Positions 15,371 through 23,165 of a stretch of DNA of 28,201 nucleotides are shown here, piece by piece; the first letter of the stretch is position 1, and each line of letters opens with the position of its first letter. The notes beneath the pieces were generated by a model. It searched no databases, was not told the DNA's origin, and saw nothing but the letters and a program-made list of their open reading frames with translations. The translations under genes were made by a program, and so were the position numbers. The stretch is from HLUCCA09 sp038757905 (GTDB lineage Bacteria; Pseudomonadota; Alphaproteobacteria; Rhodobacterales; Rhodobacteraceae): positions 1 through 28,201 of the forward strand of contig JBCDGG010000060.1 in the NCBI GenBank assembly GCA_038757905.1, given 5' to 3'.

Positions 15371-16315
15371 ATGATCCAAATCTCAAGCCGCCTCCCGCCA
15401 CTGAACGCCCTGCGCGCCTTCGAGGCGGCTGCCCGGCACAACGGCTTCGTGGGCGCGTCGGAGGAGTTGCACGTCACCCGAGGCGCGATCAGCCGGCATG
15501 TGAAGCTGCTCGAAGAGCACCTCGGCGTGCAGCTCTTTCGCCGCCATTCCCGCGGGATCGATCTGACTGAAGCGGGCCGGCGGCTGCTTCCCGTTCTGAC
15601 GGAGGCGTTCGAGCGCATCGGCCGCGCGGCCAGCCAGCTGTCCGCCGACGCGGCCGATCTGAAGATCATCTGCCCGCCTGCCACATCCGTCCGCTGGCTC
15701 ATCCCCCGGATCGCGCACTTTCGCGCGCGCCATCCCGATCTGCGCGTGCGTCTGACCACGGATTTCACCGGTGAGCAGGGGTTCGACAGGTTGGCCTACG
15801 ACGTCGCCTTCTCGGTGGAGCACTGGCCGCGCAACAAGGTCGATATGGAGATGATGACGCTGTTTCCCGTGCGTCTGACCCCGGCCTGCACGCCTGCGCT
15901 CCGCCATAGCCTGCGCCACCCGTCGGACCTGAAGCAGCACACGCTCCTCCACGAGACGAACCGGCGGCTCGATTGGTCGGCGTGGCTGGAAGCCTTCCCC
16001 GAGGCCGGGATCGACGCGAACCTCGCTGGCGAGGTTTTTTCCAACCTCGATCTGGCGATGCGCGCTGCGGTGCTTGGCTCTGGCGTCGTGATGGCCGATC
16101 TCGTCCTCTGCCAGGAGGAACTGTCGACCGGATCGCTGGTCGCGCCCTTCCCGGATCTGGTCTGCCCCTCGCCGCTGGGCGATGTCTGCCTGATCGGCGC
16201 CAGGGAGCGTTGGGACGATCCGAAGGTGCGCGTCTTTCGGGAATGGGTGGCCGAGGTCGCCGCTGCGGAGACGGCCGCGGGCAGCCTGGCCGGTAGCGGC
16301 GAGCCGCGGGCCTGA
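15371..16315 (+). CDS. LysR-family transcriptional regulator (GcvA-like)
   Basis: This 314-residue regulator has an N-terminal winged helix-turn-helix (about 8-66: LPPLNALRAFEAAARHNGFV through AISRHVKLLEEHLGVQLFRR) and a C-terminal effector-binding domain. The PPLNALRAFEAAARH opening is typical of the GcvA subgroup. The start at 15371 follows TTAGGAAAA in an AT-rich leader; the 151-residue extension upstream is rejected. LysR regulators usually control a divergent gene, here only the small unknown gene, so the target may be distant. It is convergent with the carbonic anhydrase/bicarbonate cluster (193 bp apart), and a CbbR-like role there is not supported by position or subgroup. Confidence 0.92.
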   Translation: MIQISSRLPPLNALRAFEAAARHNGFVGASEELHVTRGAISRHVKLLEEHLGVQLFRRHSRGIDLTEAGRRLLPVLTEAFERIGRAASQLSADAADLKIICPPATSVRWLIPRIAHFRARHPDLRVRLTTDFTGEQGFDRLAYDVAFSVEHWPRNKVDMEMMTLFPVRLTPACTPALRHSLRHPSDLKQHTLLHETNRRLDWSAWLEAFPEAGIDANLAGEVFSNLDLAMRAAVLGSGVVMADLVLCQEELSTGSLVAPFPDLVCPSPLGDVCLIGARERWDDPKVRVFREWVAEVAAAETAAGSLAGSGEPRA

Positions 16316-16507
16316 CGCCGGGCTGGGTGCGCGACACTGTTCGTGCTCCGGGACGCGGATGCGGATCGTGCGAACGTCTGTCGCAAAGCAAAAGCCAAAG
16401 GCCGGAACTCGTGGCCCAATCTGGAGCGGCCGTTTCCCCGCTGCTAACAGACGGCCGTCAGGGCTTGCTTCTTTCGGATACGGATGCCCGTGGCAGGAAA
16501 GCGCCTG

Positions 16508-16819
16508 TCAGAAGCGCTCGGCGCGCAGCACGTCGCAATCGCTGATGCTCACCACGCCGATATGGCTCTCCACCACGTCGAAGGCCGCATCGAGCAGCGG
16601 GTCCAGCCGCTCGGGCCGGATGATGCAGACGAACGCCACCATGCCCGCGGCGCGGCTGACCTGCCCCTCACGCGTCCAGGCACCAGAGCGGCCCGAGCCC
16701 GCCAGAACCGGCAAAACGGTGTATCCCGTGACACCGGCCTCTTCGAGGGCGCGGCGCAGCCGCCGCTCCATCGGTGCTTCGATGATGATTTCGACGCGTT
16801 TGGCCTTGTGAGTTTGCAT
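16508..16819 (-). CDS. sbtB: SbtB-like PII signalling protein
   Basis: This 103-residue PII-fold protein likely forms a trimer that binds nucleotides and gates the neighbouring bicarbonate transporter. The VEIIIEAPMERRLRRALEEA opening followed by GVTGYTVLPVLAGSGRSG (29-46) matches cyanobacterial SbtB in the GYTV motif and T-loop base. The C-terminal CGPEGC redox loop of many cyanobacterial SbtB proteins is absent; it ends DCDVLRAERF. The gene starts 4 bp past the sbtA stop, so the two are translated from one transcript. In cyanobacteria SbtB binds cAMP, AMP and ADP; whether that holds here is not known. Confidence 0.85.
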   Translation of the reverse strand: MQTHKAKRVEIIIEAPMERRLRRALEEAGVTGYTVLPVLAGSGRSGAWTREGQVSRAAGMVAFVCIIRPERLDPLLDAAFDVVESHIGVVSISDCDVLRAERF

Positions 16820-16823
16820 GGGG

Positions 16824-17801
16824 TCAACCTCCGGTCAGGGCGAGGGCCACGGCGATGTAGACCGGGATGCCGATGGTAAGATTGAAGGGAAAGGTGACGC
16901 CGAGAGAGAGCGTCAGATAGATCGACGGATTGGCCTGTGGCAGGGCCACGCGCATCGCTGCGGGAACCGCGATGTAGGAGGCCGACGCCGACAGCACCAT
17001 CAGAAGCGCCACGCCCCCCGCCGACAGGCCGAGCAACAGACCGGCCGCCAGGCCGAAGCTTGCCCCGATGGGCGGCATCAGCACGCCGAACACGATGGCA
17101 CCGCCGCCGAGCACGCCCCGGACATCGCGCAGACCGCGCCCGGCGACGAGGCCCATATCGAGCAGGAACAGGCAGAGGACGCCGTCGAACGGCGCGACAA
17201 TGAACGACGAGATCTTTTCCAGCCCCTCCGCGCCGGTGATCCAGCCGATCGCGAAGGCGCCGATCAGAAGCACGATCGAGCCGTTGAGCAGAATCTCGCG
17301 CCACATCTCCGCGTCCATCTTCTCGGCGCTGCCGGAGCGCGCCACGAGAAAGAGCGCCGAGAGGATCGCCGGCGCCTCCATCACGGCGGCCACGGCCACC
17401 ATGTAGCCTTCGGATCCGATCCCGCGGCTCGCCAGAACCGATGACGCCGCGACGAAGGTGACGATGGAGATCGAGCCGTAATGCCCTGCAACCGCCGCGG
17501 CGTCGACGGCAGACAGGCGTGTCAGAATGCGCAGAAGCGTGAACGCCACGAACGGGATCAGAAATGACAGAACGAGCCCAGCAAAGAGTGTCGCCACAAG
17601 CTGTGCGTCGATCCCGCTGGCCGACACTGCCGCCCCGCCTTTGAAGCCGATGGCGAAGAGCAGGTAGATCGACAGGGCCTTCGCGGCCGCCTCGGGCACC
17701 GACAGATCGGACCGGGCCAGCGCGGCGGCAACGCCGAGTGCGAACGACAGGATGATCGGCGACGTCAGGTTCGTCGCCGCGAGTGCCAGAATGCCGTCCA
17801 T
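16824..17801 (-). CDS. sbtA: SbtA-type sodium-dependent bicarbonate transporter
   Basis: This 325-residue inner-membrane protein has about ten hydrophobic helices in two inverted halves, as in the SbtA (Sbt_1) family. Recognisable stretches are LTSPIILSFALGVAAALARS, IYLLFAIGFKGGAAV, AGHYGSISIVTFVAA and SASASYIAVPAAMR, the last two carrying the Ser-rich substrate and sodium site. It is shorter than cyanobacterial SbtA (about 370), as proteobacterial members tend to be. The ATG at 17801 follows GGGGGACAA; a 22-residue upstream extension is rejected. It sits between a beta-carbonic anhydrase gene upstream (132 bp) and sbtB downstream (4 bp), which strongly supports bicarbonate as substrate. Confidence 0.9.
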   Translation of the reverse strand: MDGILALAATNLTSPIILSFALGVAAALARSDLSVPEAAAKALSIYLLFAIGFKGGAAVSASGIDAQLVATLFAGLVLSFLIPFVAFTLLRILTRLSAVDAAAVAGHYGSISIVTFVAASSVLASRGIGSEGYMVAVAAVMEAPAILSALFLVARSGSAEKMDAEMWREILLNGSIVLLIGAFAIGWITGAEGLEKISSFIVAPFDGVLCLFLLDMGLVAGRGLRDVRGVLGGGAIVFGVLMPPIGASFGLAAGLLLGLSAGGVALLMVLSASASYIAVPAAMRVALPQANPSIYLTLSLGVTFPFNLTIGIPVYIAVALALTGG

Positions 17802-17933
17802 TTGTCCCCCGGAAGCCGCGTTGGGCGAACCTGTCCCGGGTTTGTGGCGTAGGGGAACGCGCGACACCCTGCAAGATCCGCCGGTGCCCCATGAGGAACG
17901 CGCTGCGGCCTCGGGCCTGGCCCGCCGCCGGTG

Positions 17934-18647
17934 CTAAACGGCCTGAAACCCCGTCTCGGGGGAGTAGGATTCGAGAATGCCGTCGCCGATATCGAGCCAT
18001 GCGCCATGCAGCGTCAGCCGCTCCTCCTGAACCGCGCGGCGGACGAAGGGAAAGGACCACAAGTTGGCGAGCGACGTCACGACCGCCTCCTTCTCCAGCG
18101 CGCGCAGGCGCTCGGGCTCCTCGTTGATCTGGCTGACGCGTTCATATCCGGGCCGCAGAATCTCCAGCCACCGGCCGACGAAACTCGTCTGTTCGGAAAG
18201 CTCCGTGTCCTGTCCGCAGCACATCTGGTGGCAGCCGCGCACGCCCCCGCAATCGGAATGGCCCATCACCAGGATATGCGCGACCTGGAGCATGCGCACG
18301 GCGTATTCCACGGCAGCCGAAGTGCCATGTGGGTCGCCGTCCGGTGCGTAGGGCGGAACCAGGCTTGCGATGTTGCGGTGCAGGAAGATCTCGCCCGCCT
18401 GAGCCGCAAATACCTCGTTGACGTTCACCCGGCTGTCGCAGCACGCGATCGCCATCAGCCTGGGCCGCTGCCCGTCTTCGGCGAGCCGGCGGTACCAGCC
18501 GTGGTTCTCGGCATGGCTGGTGGCCCGCCATCCACGATAGCGGGTGGTCAGAAACGCCGGAAGAGGCCGGGTCCGCGGATCCTCGGGATCGCGGGTCTCA
18601 TGCTGCACTTCGGCGCCCTCGAGGCGGTTGGGCGCGACTTCGTTCAT
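17934..18647 (-). CDS. Beta-class carbonic anhydrase
   Basis: This 237-residue cytoplasmic zinc enzyme interconverts CO2 and bicarbonate. Zinc ligands and the Asp-Arg dyad are Cys70, Asp71, Arg73 (CCDSR) and His130, Cys133 (GHSDCGG). The PLPAFLTTRYRGW opening (28-40) and FLHRNIASLVPPY (88-100) are typical of proteobacterial members. Two extra Cys (QMCCGQ, 143-144) follow the active site. The ATG at 18647 is taken because homologous sequence starts shortly after it; the frame is open to 18812 but that extension is not enzyme-like. It heads a minus-strand cluster with sbtA and sbtB, 132 bp upstream of sbtA, so it would balance CO2 and bicarbonate after import. Confidence 0.92.
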   Translation of the reverse strand: MNEVAPNRLEGAEVQHETRDPEDPRTRPLPAFLTTRYRGWRATSHAENHGWYRRLAEDGQRPRLMAIACCDSRVNVNEVFAAQAGEIFLHRNIASLVPPYAPDGDPHGTSAAVEYAVRMLQVAHILVMGHSDCGGVRGCHQMCCGQDTELSEQTSFVGRWLEILRPGYERVSQINEEPERLRALEKEAVVTSLANLWSFPFVRRAVQEERLTLHGAWLDIGDGILESYSPETGFQAV

Positions 18648-18776
18648 ACGCTCAAGCGTTACGCGGCATTCGACGTGAATGCGAGGGACGTGGTGTCGCG
18701 CGTCTAACGCTTTGTTCAGGGCCTCTGACGATGGTGTGGCCCTGCTGTGGGGGCGGATGAGCGAGGGGAACGAGCC

Positions 18777-19166
18777 GTGGTGCAGCGGTGCGATGTCAGT
18801 CAACTGGAGCATGACGAGGATGTAAGGCTCGATTCGGCCTGTCTGATCGCGCTCTACCGAGACCTCGGCCCGTTAGGCGCCGAGAGCGTTCTGTCGCGTG
18901 CGATGTCGGAGATTGCCCGGCGGCTCGATGGGCTGTCGGAGCCCTACCGGTCGGGATGCTGGCGGGATCTGGCGCGCAACGCCCGCAGCCTGAGCGCGAT
19001 CTCCGAACAGGTCGGGATGAGGGCACTCGCGCGCGTCGCCCGAGACGTTGCGAGCTGCGCGACATGGGGCGACGCTGCGGGCCTTGGCGCGACGCTGGCG
19101 CGGCTGGACCGGATTGCGCACCGCTCTCTCGCCGCAGTTTGGGACATGACGGGGACGGACGTGTAG
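18777..19166 (+). CDS. Hpt-like helical protein lacking the phospho-accepting His
   Basis: This 129-residue all-helical protein resembles a histidine phosphotransfer domain. RSLSAISEQVG (70-80) aligns with the Hpt core HxLKGxSxxLG, keeping Leu72, Ser76 and Gly80, and the next helix RALARVARDVASCATWGD fits the Hpt pattern LA..C..LE.AAR.GD. However Arg70 stands where the phosphorylated His should be, so it should not carry phosphate. The GTG at 18777 is chosen because GAGGGG lies 8 bp before it; a GTG at 18747 lacks such a site. It is divergent from the carbonic anhydrase gene (129 bp between starts) and precedes the aminopeptidase by 145 bp. Function unknown; the fold call is inference. Confidence 0.65.
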   Translation: MVQRCDVSQLEHDEDVRLDSACLIALYRDLGPLGAESVLSRAMSEIARRLDGLSEPYRSGCWRDLARNARSLSAISEQVGMRALARVARDVASCATWGDAAGLGATLARLDRIAHRSLAAVWDMTGTDV

Positions 19167-19311
19167 GCAGACCCCCCGGCGCGCGCCCGGCGCGGCGTGC
19201 GGGCCGCGGGCGGCCCTCGCCCGGTGCGGCGGCCTGACCGGGCAGATCGCCTTGCGCCGCGCGCGGGTGCCGCTACGGTGCGCGAGATACCCCCAGATCC
19301 CGAGAGCGCCG

Positions 19312-20712
19312 ATGGACACACCTGCCCCCGACACCGATCCCTTGTCGTTCGCACCGGCGGATGCGTCGGCCACGCCCCTGCACGTCGTTTCGGAAGACGG
19401 GCTGGAGTCCTGGCTCGCGCAGCAGGATGCGGGCGTTGCCGCCTGGCTCAATCGGATCGGCTTCACCGGGGCGCTCGGGCAGGGATTTCTGGTGCCCGAT
19501 GGAGAAACCGCGCTGGCGGTGGCGGGCTTCGGCACGGCGCCGAAACGGGCCCGCGGGCGCTTTGCATTGGCCGGGGCGGCGCGGGCGTTGCCCCAAGGCA
19601 CCTACGCCCTGGCGACGATGCCGGAGGAGATGGATGCCTCTACGGAAGCGTTGGGCTGGCTCCTCGGCGGCTACCGGTTCGACCGCTACAAGGACGCGGC
19701 GGCCAATCCAGTGCGTCTTGTGGCCCCCGCGGGGATCGATGCGCACCGCGTCGCGGCCATCGCGCGCGGCGAGGCTTTGACGCGCGATCTGATCAACACG
19801 CCCGCCTCGGATATGGGCCCGGCCGAGCTTGAAGCGGCTGCCGCCGCGCTGGCCGAAGCCCATGGCGCGACGCTCAGCGTCGTGACCGGCGCGGCGCTCG
19901 AACAGGGGTTTCCGATGATCCACACCGTGGGCCGCGCCTCTACTCGCGCGCCCCGGTTGATCGATATCCGGCATGGGGCGAGCGGCCCCAAGCTGACGCT
20001 GGTGGGCAAGGGCGTGTGCTTCGATACCGGCGGGCTCAATCTGAAGCCGGGCGGCTCTATGGGGCTGATGAAGAAGGATATGGGCGGCGCCGCCAATGTC
20101 CTAGGTCTGGCGCAGATGATTCTGAGCCTCGGGCTGGAGATCCGGCTGCGCGTTCTGATCCCGGCGGTCGAGAATGCGGTGGCCGGTGACAGTTTCCGGC
20201 CGCAGGACATCCTGCGCTCCCGCAAGGGTCTGACGGTCGAGATCAACAATACCGATGCCGAGGGGCGCCTGGTGCTGGCTGACGCGCTGTCGCTCGCCAG
20301 CGAGGAGGCGCCGGACCTTCTGGTCTCGATGGCCACCCTCACCGGAGCGGCGCGGGTGGCCGTCGGCCCGGACCTCGCTCCCTACTATACCGACGATGAC
20401 GGGCTTGCCGCGGCGCTGGCCGCGTCGGCGGGCAAGGTCGCCGATCCTGTCTGGCGCATGCCGTTCCACGAGCCCTACGAGAAGATGATCGAACCCGGCA
20501 TCGCCGATCTCGACAATGCGCCGTCCGGCGGGTTCGCGGGCTCCATCACCGCCGCCTTGTTCCTGCGGCGCTTCACCGAGGGCGCGCCCCGCTACCTCCA
20601 TTTCGACATCTATGGGTGGCAACCGACGGCCGCGCCCGCCCGCCCCAAGGGCGGCGTCGGCCAGGGCACGCGCGCCGTGCTCGATGCCTTGCCGGAGGTG
20701 CTGGGACTGTGA
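19312..20712 (+). CDS. Leucyl aminopeptidase family protein (M17)
   Basis: This 466-residue cytosolic metallopeptidase removes N-terminal residues from peptides, using two metal ions. The M17 core is complete: GKGVCFDTGGLNLKP (232-246, metal-binding Lys and Asp), KKDMGGAAN (254-262) and the signature NTDAEGRL (313-320) with metal-binding Asp and Glu. The N-terminal domain is divergent, as in the PepB / alphaproteobacterial subgroup. The ATG at 19312 follows GAGAGCGCCG; 20 residues of open frame upstream are left out. Its stop overlaps the GTG of the NlpC/P60 gene by 4 bp, so both are coupled; the pair could recycle cell-wall peptides, which is an inference from that coupling. Confidence 0.94.
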   Translation: MDTPAPDTDPLSFAPADASATPLHVVSEDGLESWLAQQDAGVAAWLNRIGFTGALGQGFLVPDGETALAVAGFGTAPKRARGRFALAGAARALPQGTYALATMPEEMDASTEALGWLLGGYRFDRYKDAAANPVRLVAPAGIDAHRVAAIARGEALTRDLINTPASDMGPAELEAAAAALAEAHGATLSVVTGAALEQGFPMIHTVGRASTRAPRLIDIRHGASGPKLTLVGKGVCFDTGGLNLKPGGSMGLMKKDMGGAANVLGLAQMILSLGLEIRLRVLIPAVENAVAGDSFRPQDILRSRKGLTVEINNTDAEGRLVLADALSLASEEAPDLLVSMATLTGAARVAVGPDLAPYYTDDDGLAAALAASAGKVADPVWRMPFHEPYEKMIEPGIADLDNAPSGGFAGSITAALFLRRFTEGAPRYLHFDIYGWQPTAAPARPKGGVGQGTRAVLDALPEVLGL

Positions 20713-21545
20713 GCGATCGGCGCGAGACCCTGGCCAACGCCTTCGTCGCGGCGGCGGAGCTGGAAGGCAGCGTAGAGGCACCTGCCTATGTCGACGGGAC
20801 GCTGCAGCGCGTCACTGAACCGGTGGTGGATTTGTGCCGTGCCCCGGGCGGCGCGCGCGAGCGTCAGCTGCTCTACGGCCAGCGCTTTCGCGTGCTCGAG
20901 GTGCGTGAGGGATGGGCGTTCGGTGCGGCGGCGCGGGACGGTTATGTGGGCTACATCGCGGCGGCCTCGCTCGGAGAGGACGTTGCCGCAACGCACCGCG
21001 TGGCGCTTCCCGCCACCCACCTGTACCCGACGCCAAATCTGAAGGCCCGCGAGGCGGCGTGGCTGTCGTTCGGATCGGAACTGCGGGTGGTCTCGGCCTC
21101 GGGCGAGTTCTTCGAAACGGCGGAGGGGCTGTTTGTCCCCAAGACGCATCTGCGGCCCTTGTCGGCGGTGTTCGCCGATCCGGTCACCGTCGCGCAGCTC
21201 TTCTTCGGTGTGCCGTACCTCTGGGGCGGCAACTCGGCCGCCGGGATAGACTGCTCCGGTCTGTTGCAGGCGGGCTGTCTTGCGGCGGGCCTGCCCTGCC
21301 CGGGCGATTCCGACCAGCAGGAGGCCATTCTGGGCGAGACGTTGGCGCCGGGGGTGCAACCGGCGCGCGGAGATCTGTTTTTCTGGTCCGGCCATGTGGG
21401 CATCGCGGTGGACGGCGAGACGCTGATCCATGCCAACGCCGGATCGATGTCGGTCGCCTACGAGCCGATCACTGCGGCGATTTCAAGGATCGCGGCGCAG
21501 GGAGAAGGGCCGGTGACCCGACGCGCGCGGCTTCCCTCCGGTTGA
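20709..21545 (+). CDS. NlpC/P60 family peptidase with SH3-like domains
   Basis: This 278-residue protein is a putative gamma-D-glutamyl-diamino acid endopeptidase acting on peptidoglycan peptides. The N-terminal part (about 25-150) looks like two bacterial SH3 domains (YGQRFRVLEVREGWAFGAA; LSFGSELRVVSASGEFFETA). The C-terminal NlpC/P60 domain has the catalytic Cys182 in GIDCSGLL, His229 in WSGHVGIAV and a third polar residue His241 (LIHANA). No signal peptide is seen, so it likely works in the cytoplasm in peptide recycling, like YkfC-type enzymes. The GTG at 20709 overlaps the aminopeptidase stop (GTGA). It is convergent with the DUF2794 gene. Confidence 0.92.
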   Translation: MSDRRETLANAFVAAAELEGSVEAPAYVDGTLQRVTEPVVDLCRAPGGARERQLLYGQRFRVLEVREGWAFGAAARDGYVGYIAAASLGEDVAATHRVALPATHLYPTPNLKAREAAWLSFGSELRVVSASGEFFETAEGLFVPKTHLRPLSAVFADPVTVAQLFFGVPYLWGGNSAAGIDCSGLLQAGCLAAGLPCPGDSDQQEAILGETLAPGVQPARGDLFFWSGHVGIAVDGETLIHANAGSMSVAYEPITAAISRIAAQGEGPVTRRARLPSG

Positions 21546-21587
21546 GAGCGCCGACCCTGCCACCCGGAACAGGCCAGGCCCGGCGCC

Positions 21588-21935
21588 TTACTCGACGGCG
21601 CGGATCAGCTTGCGCTCGAGGACGCGAAGCACCGTCTTCAGGTCGTGCCCGCGTTTGAGCACCTGACCGTCCATGCCGATAACCGCATAAAGGCCCTGGC
21701 GGGTGCGCAGGCGCGGCCGCTTCTCGATCCGGTAGAGCGGATACTCCGCCGTTCGGCGAAACACCGAGAAGACCGCCACGTCTCGCAGGCAGGAAATCCC
21801 GTAATCCCGCCATTCGCCCGCCGCAACCATCCGGCCATAGAGCCCCAGAATGACGCCGAGTTCGCGCCTGTCGAAGGACACTTGTTCGTCGGCTCGGGCG
21901 GCGCCGGGGCCGCGTGGCGGGATTTGCATGTTCAT
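21588..21935 (-). CDS. DUF2794 family protein
   Basis: This 115-residue protein matches the alphaproteobacterial DUF2794 type: SFDRRELGVILGLYGRMVA (20-38), EWRDYGISCLRDVAVFSVFR and the RPRLRTRQGLYAVIGMDGQVLKRG stretch (given here in part) followed by a helix LKTVLRVLERKLIR. The family is conserved and has no assigned function. No signal peptide or membrane helix is present. Start codons at 21935 and 21929 are both possible. It is divergent from truB, with 312 bp between them that contain the second conserved hairpin, though that hairpin's C-rich strand reads toward truB. Confidence 0.88.
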   Translation of the reverse strand: MNMQIPPRGPGAARADEQVSFDRRELGVILGLYGRMVAAGEWRDYGISCLRDVAVFSVFRRTAEYPLYRIEKRPRLRTRQGLYAVIGMDGQVLKRGHDLKTVLRVLERKLIRAVE

Positions 21936-22247
21936 TGCGCAGAGTGTGGGTGTCTCGGCTGTTCAAATCAAGCATCGTGTCGGCCCGCCGCGCTTTCGCC
22001 CTGCTTTGACCGATGAAAGTCCCCGCTCCGGCCTTACCCCCGCCACGGCGCGCATCGACCCTGGGACATGCAGACGAGCTAATGCTCAGCCCGGTGTCGC
22101 GATGTAACAGCCCCCACCCAGTTCGCGACACCGGGTCTGCTACCTCCCCATCCAACCCGTGATCGCCACCCGGACGTCGGTCCTGCTTGACCGAAACCGA
22201 TGCGCAGGGTACGCCGCGTGCCTCTCAGGGACTTGGGCGCGCAGAAT
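21936..22247. other. 312-bp divergent intergenic region of DUF2794 and truB
   Basis: No gene is seen. It holds a small hairpin GAGC-TAAT-GCTC at 22076-22087 directly followed by the conserved hairpin copy 2 (22090-22135), then a pyrimidine-rich stretch (TCTGCTACCTCCCCATCC, 22136-22153) and the truB leader. Promoters for both genes must lie here, but I cannot point to convincing -35 and -10 boxes. Confidence 0.5.
22090..22135 (+). promoter_or_regulatory. Conserved C-rich-loop hairpin element, copy 2 (leader of truB)
   Basis: CCCGGTGTCGCGA (22090-22102) and TCGCGACACCGGG (22123-22135) form a perfect 13-bp stem around the 20-nt loop TGTAACAGCCCCCACCCAGT. Loop length and the last 13 loop bases are the same as in the copy at 7953-8000, and the stem differs from it by compensating pair changes. 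It ends 112 nt before the truB ATG on the same strand. Confidence 0.6.
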
Positions 22248-23165
22248 ATGGCACGCAGGCGCAAAGGGCGCGACATCTCGGGTTGGGCAATTCTCGACAA
22301 GCCCGCTGGCCCGACATCGACGGACATGGTCGGCAAGTTGCGCTGGGCATTCGGCGCGAAGAAGGCCGGGCATGCCGGCACGTTGGATCCGTCCGCGACG
22401 GGCCTTCTTGTCATTGCGTTCGGCGAGGCCACGAAGGTGTTGCCCTACATCACCGAGGCGACGAAGTGCTACCGGTTCGAGGTGCGGTTCGGCGCCGCCA
22501 CCGCGACCGACGACGCGGAGGGGGAAGTGATCGCCACCTCCGACATGCGCCCGACGGAGGCCGACATCGTGACGGCGCTGCCGGCGTTCACCGGCTGGAT
22601 CAAGCAGGTTCCGCCGCGCTACTCGGCGGTGAAACTGGACGGCGCGCGGGCCTACGATCTAGCCCGGGACGACGCGGAGTTCGAGCTGGAGGCGCGGCCG
22701 CTCTTCGTCGAGCGGCTTGAGCTTGTCGCCTACCGCGGCGGAGAGCGCGCCGAGCTGGAGATGGTTTGCGGCAAGGGCGGGTATGTGCGGTCCATCGCGC
22801 GCGACCTCGGCGAGGCGCTGGGCGGGCATGCCCATGTGACCTCGCTGCGGCGCATGTGGTCGGGCCCGTTCGATCTGGACGGGGCGCTCGACCTCGAAAC
22901 GGTGCAGCGGCTGGCCAGAACTCCAGAACTGGACGCCTATCTCAGACCGCTTGAGGACGGGCTGGCGGATGTGCCGGAGGCGCGCATGAGCCCGGCCGGC
23001 GCCATGCGCCTGCAGAACGGCAACCCCGGCGAGGTGACCCACACGACCGCGAGTTACGGTGATCTGGCCTGGGCGTCCGACAAGGGGCGCGCCATCGGCC
23101 TCGGCGTCTACCGGGGCGGGTTGCTGCACCCCTCGCGCGTCTTCGTCCGCGGGACGGACGCGTGA
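22248..23165 (+). CDS. truB: tRNA pseudouridine(55) synthase TruB
   Basis: This 305-residue enzyme makes pseudouridine 55 in the T-arm of tRNAs. The catalytic motif is GHAGTLDPSATGLL (41-54) with Asp47, preceded by GWAILDKPAGPTS (12-24). YRFEVRFGAATATDDAEGE, QVPPRYSAVKLDGARAYDLA (in part) and GGYVRSIARDLG are family blocks, and the C terminus carries the TruB-type extension. The start at 22248 is chosen because homologues begin MARRRKGRDISGW; the 16-residue extension is not needed. Its stop overlaps the GTG of the DUF1643 gene. In related genomes truB lies close to rpsO and pnp; here rpsO follows after three other genes. Confidence 0.97.
   Translation: MARRRKGRDISGWAILDKPAGPTSTDMVGKLRWAFGAKKAGHAGTLDPSATGLLVIAFGEATKVLPYITEATKCYRFEVRFGAATATDDAEGEVIATSDMRPTEADIVTALPAFTGWIKQVPPRYSAVKLDGARAYDLARDDAEFELEARPLFVERLELVAYRGGERAELEMVCGKGGYVRSIARDLGEALGGHAHVTSLRRMWSGPFDLDGALDLETVQRLARTPELDAYLRPLEDGLADVPEARMSPAGAMRLQNGNPGEVTHTTASYGDLAWASDKGRAIGLGVYRGGLLHPSRVFVRGTDA

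Noticed and set aside
16549..18060. 503-codon open frame on the minus strand across sbtB, sbtA and part of the carbonic anhydrase gene
   Set aside because: It is in a different frame from three genes with strong family motifs and is Arg/Gly-rich; it is a shadow.
15371..18647. Idea that the LysR regulator is a CbbR controlling the bicarbonate cluster
   Set aside because: The regulator is convergent with the cluster rather than divergent and its opening resembles GcvA-type regulators, so position and subgroup do not support it.
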